DNA of 64,000 bases from Macrothele yani (lineage: Eukaryota; Arthropoda; Arachnida; Araneae; Macrothelidae). The notes beneath the pieces were generated by a model. The model saw nothing but the letters and a program-made list of their open reading frames with translations. It did no database searches and had not been told where the DNA came from. The stretch is taken from positions 228,802,005-228,866,004 of the forward strand of contig CM077034.1 in the NCBI GenBank assembly GCA_039090855.1, in the 5' to 3' direction. Below, one piece after another: positions 44,984 to 56,900 of the stretch (position 1 is the stretch's first letter; every line of letters starts with the position of its first letter). A program made the position numbers and the translations under genes.

Positions 44984-45975
44984 TCAAGACAAGCTTTTGA
45001 CAAGGTTTTGGAATGCAGCAATAAGCATGCACTTCCATTCAGCACACAATGCTGATGCTGACTGTTGCTTAGTAGTAGGCCTTGGTTCCAAACTTCTTAT
45101 GCGGCACTCTAATTCATCCCATAGGTGCTCAATGGGATTAAGGTCAAGGTTCTGTGCTGTCCGGTCCACACACGATACGGAATTATCATCAAACCACGCC
45201 ATAACAGTCCTTGCTTTATGGCTCGGTGCATTATCCTGCTGGTACCAACAAGGCTCGGTTCCATAGTATTGTCACAGAGTTGGTACTGCATAATTGTCCA
45301 GAATATCGAGGTAGACGTGCTGGTTAACAGGTTTGTACACGATAACCAATGGGCCGGGACCATACCCCTCAAAACACCCCCACACGAGTACAATGCCAGC
45401 TCCAAACTTGACAGTAGGAACAGTACACTGTGGTAAATAGCGTTCCCCCGGTTGCCTCCATACCCACACACGGTCATCAGACTCGTGGATTGTGTATCTG
45501 GATTCGTCAGTCCATAGGACCCGTTTCCATTGATCCACGGTCCACGATAAATGTTCTTTACACCATGCTAAACGACGAGTAGCATTTCGAGTGCAGATGA
45601 AAGGCTTATGAGCAGCCGCACGACCACGGTAACTCATGGAATGAAGTTCTCTGCAAATGGTACGTGTACATACCGAGGTTCCAGCATTTTTACTCACCTG
45701 TACCCTGAGGTCTTGTGCAGTACTCCTCGATTAGCTGTAACGACTCTTCTGAGGTTTCCACGTCCTCTATCACTGATTTTCTTTGGTCTGCTGGTACGTT
45801 TTGCTGCTTCACGTGTCTTCCACTTATTCAGTACATCCAAAACAGTTGACTTGGGTATGTTTAAACGCCTCTCGGTTTCTCTTATGGACAACCCACTAAT
45901 ATAACACCCAACAATCTTTCCTTTCTCAAAGTCAGTTCTCTCCCGCCGCGACAAAGAAGCGGTAAAGAAGCTCAC
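44984..45975 (-). pseudogene. Tc1 transposase (DD34E), frameshifted
   Basis: The innermost N-terminal copy (45975-45694: RRERTDFEKGKIVGCYISGL, helix-turn-helix NIPKSTVMDVLNKW-type) joins through a frame change near 45700 to SVCTRTICRELHSMSYRG. It continues to VDQWKRVLWTDESRYTIHES (first Asp), then VLVWGCFEGYGPGPLVIVY. After another shift near 45270 come WYQQDNAPSHKARTVMAW (second Asp) and LDLNPIEHLWDELE (Glu). The catalytic residues are all present, so decay is limited to two or three indels. Confidence 0.9.
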
Positions 45976-47676
45976 TTATACCATTTTCAAATTTAGTCTC
46001 GTGCAGTATTCCTTTTATTTGCTGTAACGACTCTCCTGAGGCTTCGACGTCCTCTATCACTGATTTTCTTTGGTCTGCTGGTACGTTTTGCTGCTTCACG
46101 TGTCTTCCACTTATTCAGTACATCCATAACAGTTGACTTGGGTATGTTTAAACGCCTCTCGGTTTCTCTTAAGGACAACCCACTAATATAACATCCAACA
46201 ATCTTTCCTTTCTCAAAGTCAGTTCTCTCCCGCCGCGACAAAGAAGCGGTAAAGAAGCTCACTTATACCATTTTCAAATTTAGTCTCGTGCAGTATTCCT
46301 TTTATTTGCTGTAACGACTCTCCTGAGGTTTCGACGTCCTCTATCACTGATTTTCTTTGGTCTGCTGGTACGTTTTGCTGCTTCACGTGTCTTCCACTTA
46401 TTCAGTACATCCATAACAGTTGACTTGGGTATGTTTAAACGCCTCTCGGTTTCTCTTATGGACAACCCACTAATATAACATCCAACAATCTTTCCTTTCT
46501 CAAAGTCAGTTCTCTCCCGCCGCGACAAAGAAGCGGTAAAGAAGCTCACTTATACCATTTTCAAATTTAGTCTCGTGCAGTATTCCTTTTATTTGCTGTA
46601 ACGACTCTCCTGAGGCTTCGACGTCCTCTATCACTGATTTTCTTTGGTCTGCTGGTACGTTTTGCTGCTTCACGTGTCTTCCACTTATTCAGTACATCCA
46701 TAACAGTTGACTTGGGTATGTTTAAACGCCTCTCGGTTTCTCTTATGGACAACCCACTAATATAACATCCAACAATCTTTCCTTTCTCAAAGTCAGTTCT
46801 CTCCCCGCCGCGACAAAGAAGCGGTAAAGAAGCTCACTTATACCATTTTCAAATTTAGTCTCGTGCAGTATTCCTTTTATTTGCTGTAACGACTCTCCTG
46901 AGGTTTCGACGTCCTCTATCACTGATTTTCTTTGGTCTGCTGGTACGTTTTGCTGCTTCACGTGTCTTCCACTTATTCAGTACATCCATAACAGTTGACT
47001 TGGGTATGTTTAAACGCCTCTCGGTTTCTCTTATGGACAACCCACTAATATAACATCCAACAATCTTTCCTTTCTCAAAGTCAGTTCTCTCCCGCCGCGA
47101 CAAAGAAGCGGTAAAGAAGCTCACTTATACCATTTTCAAATTTAGTCTCGTGCAGTATTCCTTTTATTTGCTGTAACGACTCTCCTGAGGCTTCGACGTC
47201 CTCTATCACTCATTTCTTTGGTCTGCTGGTACGTTTTGCTGCTTGATGTGTCTTCCGCTTATTCAGTACATCCAAAACAGTTGACTTGGGTATGTTTAAA
47301 CGCCTCTCGGTTTCTCTTGTGGACAACCCACTAATATAACACCCCACAATCTTTCCTTTCTCAAAGTCAGTTCGCTCCCGCCGCGACAAAGAAGCGGTAA
47401 AGAAGCTCACTTATACCATTTTCAAATTTAGTCTCGTGCAGTATTCCTTTTATTTGCTGTAACGACTCTCCTGAGGCTTCGACGTCCTCTATCACTGATT
47501 TTCTTTGGTCTGCTGGTACGTTTTGCTGCTTCACGTGTCTTCCACTTATTCAGTACATCCATAACAGTTGACTTGGGTATGTTTAAACGCCTCTCGGTTT
47601 CTCTTATGGACAACCCACTAATATAACATCCAACAATCTTTCCTTTCTCAAAGTCAGTTCTCTCCCGCCGCGACAT
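45694..47676 (-). repeat. 287-bp array, 7 copies of a Tc1 transposase N-terminal domain
   Basis: Copies, read on the minus strand, end near 45694, 45993, 46280, 46567, 46855, 47142 and 47428. Each encodes the same roughly 85-residue block RRERTDFEKGKIV ... RRLNIPKSTVMDVLNKWKT ... KISDRGRRSLRRVV. Only the outermost copy has a true start codon (ATG at 47676, MSRRERTDF). In the six inner copies this position reads TTG, preceded by a repeated junction (ACGAGACTAAATTTGAAAAT). The innermost copy carries the divergent VTANRGVLHK end and leads into the catalytic half. One copy has a one-base insertion (CCCCGCC near 46803), and another has a 2-base loss near 47211. Confidence 0.93.
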
Positions 47677-47819
47677 TTTCACTCAACCTCTTAGTGCGAT
47701 ATGATCACGGTCAGCTGCAGGTTTGTTTTTACACCGTTTGCAGCTGTGCCGCGCATCTTCACAATGCAGAGGATCCGTTCATTTGCTTTTGAAGGGGTGT
47801 CCGGTGACTTTTGTTAGTA

Positions 47820-48042
47820 CACTAAGTGGCCACTTTATTATGACCACCTAACAGTTTTAAGCAAATGAGCTATGGCTGCAAGCTGTTGCCGCCAGAGGGC
47901 GAGGCTAGTATAAAATGAGAAAGCTTAGTGCTTGCGACAGTAGAAGAAGTGATTTTTGGGTGACGAGATGGGTAAAAAATGTGATTTGACGGACTTTCAA
48001 CGTGAGATGATTGTAGGAGCTCGGAGCCATGGAGCGAGTATC
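47820..48042 (+). mobile_element. Tc1-like 5' end, truncated by the 301-bp array
   Basis: Begins at the TA shared with the previous element: CACTAAGTGGCCACTTTATT then ATGACCACCT, a typical Tc1 terminal repeat. It has a TATA-like GTATAAAATG at about 47909 and a start codon at 47968 (MGKKCDLTDFQREMIVGARS, the start of a Tc1 helix-turn-helix). It stops at codon 25 where the 301-bp array begins. No right end was found. Confidence 0.8.
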
Positions 48043-51000
48043 GAGAATTTTTCCGTGACTCACTCACTTATAAACCTGGAAAGAGCGAAGATCTTTGTTT
48101 GATGTTCCTGGTCCACGTTAAATCTCTGTATTAATTATTCATTCGCCTTCTAATTATTTGTTCAGTTGCTGCTTACCATCTTTGTTGAATCCCCAGCATT
48201 GTGCGGGGCTCCAAGAAGCAACCTGCCAACTTGGCTTGGCAGTTAGCGTGTGTGAGTCTGGAGGAATTCGAGGCCGCTGTGGTGTAGCGGAAGCATATCC
48301 GGCGCGTAACTGGAAGACCCTGGGTTCGACTCCCGGTGGCGGCCAATGAGAATTTTTCCGTGACTCACTTAAAAACGTGGAAAGAGCGAAGATCTTTGTT
48401 TGATGTTCCTGGTCCACATTAAATGTCTGTATTAATTATTCATTCGCCATCTAATTATTTCTTCAGTTGCTGCTTACCATCCTTGGTTAATCCCCAGCAT
48501 TGTGCGGGGCTCCAAGAAGCAACCTGCCAACTTGGCTTGGCAGTTAGCGTGTGTGAGTCTGGAGGAATTCGAGGCCGCTGTGGTGTAGCGGAAGCATATC
48601 CGGCGCGTAACTGGAAGACCCTGGGTTCGACTCCCGGTGGCGGCCAATGAGAATTTTTCCGTGACTCACTTAAAAACGTGGAAAGAGCGAAGATCTTTGT
48701 TTGATGTTCCTGGTCCACATTAAATGTCTGTATTAATTATTCATTCGCCATCTAATTATTTCTTCAGTTGCTGCTTACCATCCTTGGTTAATCCCCAGCA
48801 TTGTGCGGGGCTCCAAGAAGCAACCTGCCAACTTGGCTTGGCAGTTAGCGTGTGTGAGTCTGGAGGAATTCGAGGCCGCTGTGGTGTAGCGGAAGCACAT
48901 CCGGCGCGTAACTGGAAGACCCTGGGTTCGACTCCCGGTGGCGGCCAATGAGAATTTTTCCGTGACTCACTTAAAAACGTGGAAAGAGCGAAGATCTTTG
49001 TTTGATGTTCCTGGTCCACATTAAATGTCTGTATTAATTATTCATTCGCCATCTAATTATTTCTTCAGTTGCTGCTTACCATCCTTGGTTAATCCCCAGC
49101 ATTGTGCGGGGCTCCAAGAAGCAACCTGCCAACTTGGCTTGGCAGTTAGCGTGTGTGAGTCTGGAGGAATTCGAGGCCGCTGTGGTGTAGCGGAAGCATA
49201 TCCGGCACGTAACTGGAAGACCCTGGGTTCGACTCCCGGTGGCGGCCAATGAGAATTTTTCCGTGACTCACTTAAAAACGTGGAAAGAGCGAAGATCTTT
49301 GTTTGATGTTCCTGGTCCACATTAAATGTCTGTATTAATTATTCATTCGCCATCTAATTATTTCTTCAGTTGCTGCTTACCATCCTTGGTTAATCCCCAG
49401 CATTGTGCGGGGCTCCAAGAAGCAACCTGCCAACTTGGCTTGGCAGTTAGCGTGTGTGAGTCTGGAGGAATTCGAGGCCGCTGTGGTGTAGCGGAAGCAT
49501 ATCCGGCGCGTAACTGGAAGACCCTGGGTTCGACTCCCGGTGGCGGCCAATGAGAATTTTTCCGTGACTCACTTAAAAACGTGGAAAGAGCGAAGATCTT
49601 TGTTTGATGTTCCTGGTCCACATTAAATGTCTGTATTAATTATTCATTCGCCATCTAATTATTTCTTCAGTTGCTGCTTACCATCCTTGGTTAATCCCCA
49701 GCATTGTGCGGGGCTCCAAGAAGCAACCTGCCAACTTGGCTTGGCAGTTAGCGTGTGTGAGTCTGGAGGAATTCGAGGCCGCTGTGGTGTAGCGGAAGCA
49801 CATCCGGCGCGTAACTGGAAGACCCTGGGTTCGACTCCCGGTGGCGGCCAATGAGAATTTTTCCGTGACTCACTTAAAAACGTGGAAAGAGCGAAGATCT
49901 TTGTTTGATGTTCCTGGTCCACATTAAATGTCTGTATTAATTATTCATTCGCCATCTAATTATTTCTTCAGTTGCTGCTTACCATCCTTGGTTAATCCCC
50001 AGCATTGTGCGGGGCTCCAAGAAGCAACCTGCCAACTTGGCTTGGCAGTTAGCGTGTGTGAGTCTGGAGGAATTCGAGGCCGCTGTGGTGTAGCGGAAGC
50101 ATATCCGGCACGTAACTGGAAGACCCTGGGTTCGACTCCCGGTGGCGGCCAATGAGAATTTTTCCGTGACTCACTTAAAAACGTGGAAAGAGCGAAGATC
50201 TTTGTTTGATGTTCCTGGTCCACATTAAATGTCTGTATTAATTATTCATTCGCCATCTAATTATTTCTTCAGTTGCTGCTTACCATCCTTGGTTAATCCC
50301 CAGCATTGTGCGGGGCTCCAAGAAGCAACCTGCCAACTTGGCTTGGCAGTTAGCGTGTGTGAGTCTGGAGGAATTCGAGGCCGCTGTGGTGTAGCGGAAG
50401 CATATCCGGCGCGTAACTGGAAGACCCTGGGTTCGACTCCCGGTGGCGGCCAATGAGAATTTTTCCGTGACTCACTTAAAAACGTGGAAAGAGCGAAGAT
50501 CTTTGTTTGATGTTCCTGGTCCACATTAAATGTCTGTATTAATTATTCATTCGCCATCTAATTATTTCTTCAGTTGCTGCTTACCATCCTTGGTTAATCC
50601 CCAGCATTGTGCGGGGCTCCAAGAAGCAACCTGCCAACTTGGCTTGGCAGTTAGCGTGTGTGAGTCTGGAGGAATTCGAGGCCGCTGTGGTGTAGCGGAA
50701 GCATATCCGGCACGTAACTGGAAGACCCTGGGTTCGACTCCCGGTGGCGGCCAATGAGAATTTTTCCGTGACTCACTTAAAAACGTGGAAAGAGCGAAGA
50801 TCTTTGTTTGATGTTCCTGGTCCACATTAAATGTCTGTATTAATTATTCATTCGCCATCTAATTATTTCTTCAGTTGCTGCTTACCATCCTTGGTTAATC
50901 CCCAGCATTGTGCGGGGCTCCAAGAAGCAACCTGCCAACTTGGCTTGGCAGTTAGCGTGTGTGAGTCTGGAGGAATTCGAGGCCGCTGTGGTGTAGCGGA

Positions 51001-53545
51001 AGCATATCCGGCACGTAACTGGAAGACCCTGGGTTCGACTCCCGGTGGCGGCCAATGAGAATTTTTCCGTGACTCACTTAAAAACGTGGAAAGAGCGAAG
51101 ATCTTTGTTTGATGTTCCTGGTCCACATTAAATGTCTGTATTAATTATTCATTCGCCATCTAATTATTTCTTCAGTTGCTGCTTACCATCCTTGGTTAAT
51201 CCCCAGCATTGTGCGGGGCTCCAAGAAGCAACCTGCCAACTTGGCTTGGCAGTTAGCGTGTGTGAGTCTGGAGGAATTCGAGGCCGCTGTGGTGTAGCGG
51301 AAGCATATCCGGCGCGTAACTGGAAGACCCTGGGTTCGACTCCCGGTGGCGGCCAATGAGAATTTTTCCGTGACTCACTTAAAAACGTGGAAAGAGCGAA
51401 GATCTTTGTTTGATGTTCCTGGTCCACATTAAATGTCTGTATTAATTATTCATTCGCCATCTAATTATTTCTTCAGTTGCTGCTTACCATCCTTGGTTAA
51501 TCCCCAGCATTGTGCGGGGCTCCAAGAAGCAACCTGCCAACTTGGCTTGGCAGTTAGCGTGTGTGAGTCTGGAGGAATTCGAGGCCGCTGTGGTGTAGCG
51601 GAAGCATATCCGGCACGTAACTGGAAGACCCTGGGTTCGACTCCCGGTGGCGGCCAATGAGAATTTTTCCGTGACTCACTTAAAAACGTGGAAAGAGCGA
51701 AGATCTTTGTTTGATGTTCCTGGTCCACATTAAATGTCTGTATTAATTATTCATTCGCCATCTAATTATTTCTTCAGTTGCTGCTTACCATCCTTGGTTA
51801 ATCCCCAGCATTGTGCGGGGCTCCAAGAAGCAACCTGCCAACTTGGCTTGGCAGTTAGCGTGTGTGAGTCTGGAGGAATTCGAGGCCGCTGTGGTGTAGC
51901 GGAAGCATATCCGGCGCGTAACTGGAAGACCCTGGGTTCGACTCCCGGTGGCGGCCAATGAGAATTTTTCCGTGACTCACTTAAAAACGTGGAAAGAGCG
52001 AAGATCTTTGTTTGATGTTCCTGGTCCACATTAAATGTCTGTATTAATTATTCATTCGCCATCTAATTATTTCTTCAGTTGCTGCTTACCATCCTTGGTT
52101 AATCCCCAGCATTGTGCGGGGCTCCAAGAAGCAACCTGCCAACTTGGCTTGGCAGTTAGCGTGTGTGAGTCTGGAGGAATTCGAGGCCGCTGTGGTGTAG
52201 CGGAAGCATATCCGGCACGTAACTGGAAGACCCTGGGTTCGACTCCCGGTGGCGGCCAATGAGAATTTTTCCGTGACTCACTTAAAAACGTGGAAAGAGC
52301 GAAGATCTTTGTTTGATGTTCCTGGTCCACATTAAATGTCTGTATTAATTATTCATTCGCCATCTAATTATTTCTTCAGTTGCTGCTTACCATCCTTGGT
52401 TAATCCCCAGCATTGTGCGGGGCTCCAAGAAGCAACCTGCCAACTTGGCTTGGCAGTTAGCGTGTGTGAGTCTGGAGGAATTCGAGGCCGCTGTGGTGTA
52501 GCGGAAGCATATCCGGCACGTAACTGGAAGACCCTGGGTTCGACTCCCGGTGGCGGCCAATGAGAATTTTTCCGTGACTCACTTAAAAACGTGGAAAGAG
52601 CGAAGATCTTTGTTTGATGTTCCTGGTCCACATTAAATGTCTGTATTAATTATTCATTCGCCATCTAATTATTTCTTCAGTTGCTGCTTACCATCCTTGG
52701 TTAATCCCCAGCATTGTGCGGGGCTCCAAGAAGCACTTGGCTTGGCAGTTAGCGTGTGTGAGTCTGGAGGAATTCGAGGCCGCTGTGGTGTAGCGGAAGC
52801 ATATCCGGCGCGTAACTGGAAGACCCTGGGTTCGACTCCCGGTGGCGGCCAATGAGAATTTTTCCGTGACTCACTTAAAAACGTGGAAAGAGCGAAGATC
52901 TTTGTTTGATGTTCCTGGTCCACATTAAATGTCTGTATTAATTATTCATTCGCCATCTAATTATTTCTTCAGTTGCTGCTTACCATCCTTGGTTAATCCC
53001 CAGCATTGTGCGGGGCTCCAAGAAGCAACCTGCCAACTTGGCTTGGCAGTTAGCGTGTGTGAGTCTGGAGGAATTCGAGGCCGCTGTGGTGTAGCGGAAG
53101 CATATCCGGCGCGTAACTGGAAGACCCTGGGTTCGACTCCCGGTGGCGGCCAATGAGAATTTTTCCGTGACTCACTTATAAACGTGGAAAGAGCGAAGAT
53201 CTTTGTTTGATGTTCCTGGTCCACGTTAAATGTCTGTATTAATTATTCATTCGCCTTCTAATTATTTCTTCAGTTGCTGCTTACCATCTTTGGTGAATCC
53301 CCAGCAGTGTGCGGGGCTCCAAGAAGCAACCTGCCAACTTGGCTTGGCAGTTAGCGTGTGTGAGTCTGGAGGAATTCGAGGCCGCTGTGGTGTAGCGGAA
53401 GCATATCCGGCGCGTAACTGGAAGACCCTGGGTTCCAATCCCGGTGGCGGCCAATGAGAATTTTTCCGTGACCCACTTATAAACGTGGAAAGAGCGAAGA
53501 TCTCTGTTTGATGTTCCTGGTCCACGTTAAATGTCAGTATTAATT
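48043..53545 (+). repeat. 301-bp array of 18 units, each with a tRNA-like gene
   Basis: Units start GAGAATTTTTCCGTGACTCA and contain ATTAATTATTCATTCGCC, CCCCAGCATTGTGCGGGG (a short hairpin), CCAACTTGGCTTGGCAG, then the tRNA-like gene. The period is exactly 301 bp except one unit with a 9-bp deletion near 52735. The first and last two units are the most diverged; inner units are almost identical, the mark of recent homogenisation. Long frames on both strands are shadows. Confidence 0.96.
48273..48344 (+). tRNA. tRNA-Thr(CGT)-like gene, first of 18; lacks T33
   Basis: It folds as a full cloverleaf of 72 nt. Acceptor is GCCGCTG with TGGCGGC. T8, A14 and G18-G19 are present. D stem is GTGT/GCAT, anticodon stem TCCGG/CTGGA, loop CGCGTAA, five-base variable loop AGACC, and T arm CTGGG-TTCGACT-CCCGG. 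Pol III A box (TGGTGTAGCGG) and B box (GGTTCGACTCC) are intact, and a TTTTT terminator lies 8 nt after the discriminator. Anticodon position would be CGT (Thr), but position 33, almost universally U in tRNAs, is G (11 copies) or A (7 copies). Equivalent genes start at 48574, 48875, 49176, 49477, 49778, 50079, 50380, 50681, 50982, 51283, 51584, 51885, 52186, 52487, 52779, 53080 and 53381; the last has a broken B box (GGTTCCAATCC). Probably tRNA-derived transcription units rather than decoding tRNAs. Confidence 0.65.
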
Positions 53546-53553
53546 GTTTGATG

Positions 53554-53955
53554 TTACCCAAGATTCCAAACATGCCCAGGAATCCAGCAAAAGTGAACCT
53601 GAAAACCGGCCTCGATTAAACGATGAAGCAATTGTCTCACATCCAAGAGAAAAGGATGGTCGTGGCAATCCGCAGATGACAAAGACTGCAAGACACTTAA
53701 GGAATCCGTACAGACCATAGCACGATGATGAGAACTCGACCGAGCATGGAGAAGGGCGAGGTACCCAGCATGCATCTCCGCCAAAAACAGCGTGGCCTCA
53801 GCTGGAATCCGCGCAAGGGAAACATCATCCACGCAGACGACAGCTGATCCGACAGCATCACCCATCTTAGATCCGTCGGTGAAAACTGGAATATAATCAG
53901 GATCGAGGGAACGGTGTTCAGCGAAGAGCTGCTGGTACACGGAAGCAGGAGGACA
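53554..53955 (-). pseudogene. LINE RNase H domain fragment
   Basis: Minus-strand frame with PVFTDGSKMGDAVGSAVV (first catalytic Asp), ATLFLAEMHAGYLAL (Glu), MVCTDSLSVLQSL (second Asp) and HFCWIPGHV, the ordered motifs of the RNase H domain of I/Jockey/R1-type LINEs. An extra T shifts the frame right after WIPGHV (the natural continuation GILGN is in the next frame). The RT is absent, and the fragment is cut at about 53955 by the mariner relic and at about 53546 by the 301-bp array. Confidence 0.85.
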
Positions 53956-53959
53956 TTCT

Positions 53960-56900
53960 GGACAAGACTTTCTTTACAGATGAGGCATGTTTCCACCTGC
54001 CTGGGTACATCAACAGCCAAACTACCTCCCCACAACACGACTCATACGCACATTATTGGGCTCCTTTTCTTCATTGAAACCATTAAGTCAGAAAGCTACC
54101 ATGCCGAGATTATCCAACCATTCATATCCGAAAGATTATCCATCCATTCATATCCAAACTCATGGAACAAGAAATCAATGAAGAATGGTTCCATCAAGGC
54201 GGTGCAACTGCTCACACTGCTGGCGCATCAATACAGATTCTGGGAGAATTCTCCTGAAATCGCATCACCTCCCGGGGACTGTGGCCTGCCCGGTCACCAG
54301 ATCTGACATCGCCCGACTTTTTTCTGTGGGGAGCACGGATGGGGATGGTGTATGCAGGTAATCCACATACACTTCAAGCGGTCTGGTTCATTTCGTCGAC
54401 AACTCACTTCGTCGACACTATACAGTATATGCTTTCGTAAAATCTACAGTTTTCAATTTAGAACCACCAAATTTGATATACCATCTCATTGTACTCTTAC
54501 ACCAACTTAGACCACAGACGGAAGGGGTCGGGGCCCGGGGTCAAAGGGGGCCCCATACAACAGTTTCGTAAAATCTACAGTTTTCAATTTAGAACAACCA
54601 AATTTGGTATACTATCTCATTGTACTCTTACACCAACTTAGACCACAGACGGAAGAGGTCGGGGCCCGGGGTCAAAGGGGGCCCCATACAACAGTTTCGT
54701 AAAATCTATAGTTTTCAATTTAGAACAACCAAATTTGGTATACTATCTCATTGTACTCTTACACCAACTTAGACCACAGACGGAAGAGGTCGGGGCCCGG
54801 GGTCAAAGGGGGCCCCATACAACAGTTTCGTAAAATCTATAGTTTTCAATTTAGAACAACCAAATTTGGTATACTATCTCATTGTACTGTTACACCAACT
54901 TAGACCACAGACGAAAGAGGTCGGGGCCCGGGGTCAAAGGAGGCCCCATACAAAAGTTTCATAAAATCTATAGTTTTCAATTTACAACAACCAAATTTGG
55001 TATACTATCTCATTGTACTGTTACACCAACTTAGACCACAGACGGAAGAGGTCGGGGCCCGGGGTCAAAGGGGGCCCCATACAACAGTTTCGTAAAATCT
55101 ATAGTTTTCAATTTAGAACAACCAAATTTGGTATACTATCTCATTGTACTGTTACACCAACTTAGAATACAGACGAAAGAGGTCGGGGCCCTGGGTCAAA
55201 GGAGGCCCCATACAAAAGTTTCATAAAATCTATAGTTTTCAATTTACAACAACCAAATTTGGTATACTATCTCATTGTACTGTTACACCAACTTAGACCA
55301 CAGACGGAAGAGGTCGGGGCCCGGGGTCAAAGGGGGCCCCATACAACAGTTTCGTAAAATCTATAGTTTTCAATTTAGAACAACCAAATTTGGTATACTA
55401 TCTCATTGTACTCTTACACCAACTTAGACTACAGACGGAAGAGGTCGGGGCCCGGGGTGAAGAGGGCCCCATACAACAGTTTCGTAAAATCTATAGTTTT
55501 CAATTTAGAACCACCAAATTTGGTATACTATCTCATTGTACTGTTACACCAACTTAGACCACAGACGGAAGAGGTCGGGGCCCGGGGTCAAAGGGGGCCC
55601 CATACAACAGTTTCGTAAAATCTATAGTTTTCAATTTAGAACAACCAAATTTGGTATACTATCTCATTGTACTGTTACACCAACTTAGACCACAGACGGA
55701 AGAGGTCGGGGCCCGGGGTCAAAGGGGGCCCCATACAACAGTTTCGTAAAATCTATAGTTTTCAATTTAGAACAACCAAATTTGGTATACTATCTCATTG
55801 TACTCTTACACCAACTTAGACTACAGACGGAAGAGGTCGGGGCCCGGGGTGAAGGGGGCCCCATACAACAGTTTCGTAAAATCTATAGTTTTCAATTTAG
55901 AACCACCAAATTTGGTATACTATCTCATTGTACTGTTACACCAACTTAGACCACAGACGGAAGAGGTCGGGGCCCGGGGTCAAAGGGGGCCCATACAACA
56001 GTTTCGTAAAATCTATAGTTTTCAATTTAGAACAACCAAATTTGGTATACTATCTCATTGTACTCTTACACCAACTTAGACCACAGACGGAAGGGGTCGG
56101 GGCCCGGGGTGAAGGGGCCCCCATACAACAGCTTCGTAAAATCTACAGTGTTCAATTTAGAACAACCAAATTTGGTATACTATCTCATTGTACTGTTACA
56201 CCAACTTAGACCACAGACGGAAGGGGTCGGGGCCGGGTGTCAAGGGGCCCCGGTCCCAAACAACATTTTTGTAAAATCTACAGTTTTCAATTTAGAACCA
56301 CCAAATTTGGTTTACTATCTCATTGTACTGTTACACCAACTTAGACCACAGACGGAAGGGGTCGGGGCCCGGTGTCAAGGGGGCCCGGTCCCAAACAACA
56401 TTTTTGTAAAATCTACAGTTTTCAATTTAGAACAACCAAATTTGCTATACTATCTCATTGTACTGTTACACCAACTTAGACCACAGACGGAAGGGGTCGG
56501 GGCCCGGGGTGAAGGGGGCCCCATACAACAGTTTCTCAGAAAATCTACAGTGTTCAATTTAGAACAACCAAATTTGGTATACTATCTCATTGTACTGTTA
56601 CACCAACTTAGACCACAGACGGAAGGGGTCGGGGCCCGGTGTCAAGGGGGCCCGGTCCCAAACAACATTTTTATAAAATCTACAGTTTTCAATTTAGAAC
56701 CACCAAATTTGGTTTACTATCTCATTGTACTGTTACACCAACTTAGACCACAGACGGAAGAGGTCGGGGCCCGGGGTCAAAGGGGCCCCATACAACAGTT
56801 TCGTAAAATCTACAGTTTTCAATTTAGAACAACCAAATTTGGTATACTATCTCATTGTACTGTTACACCAACTTAGACCACAGACGGAAGGGGTCGGGGC

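Larger units (their letters stand above)
44875..47817 (-). mobile_element. Tc1-like transposon with a tandemly amplified 5' coding region
   Basis: Left end TTAACAAAAGTCACTGGACG and right end the inverted CTAACAAAAGTCACCGGACA, with TA at 44873-44874 and 47818-47819. The minus-strand transposase has one catalytic half (45697-44984) and seven tandem copies of its N-terminal domain (45694-47676). The right-hand TA directly abuts the start of another Tc1 end at 47820. Confidence 0.88.

Noticed and set aside
48158..53457. Paired plus/minus frames of 75 and 87 codons in the 301-bp array
   Set aside because: They overlap each other and the tRNA-like gene in every unit and depend on the repeat, with no independent coding signal.
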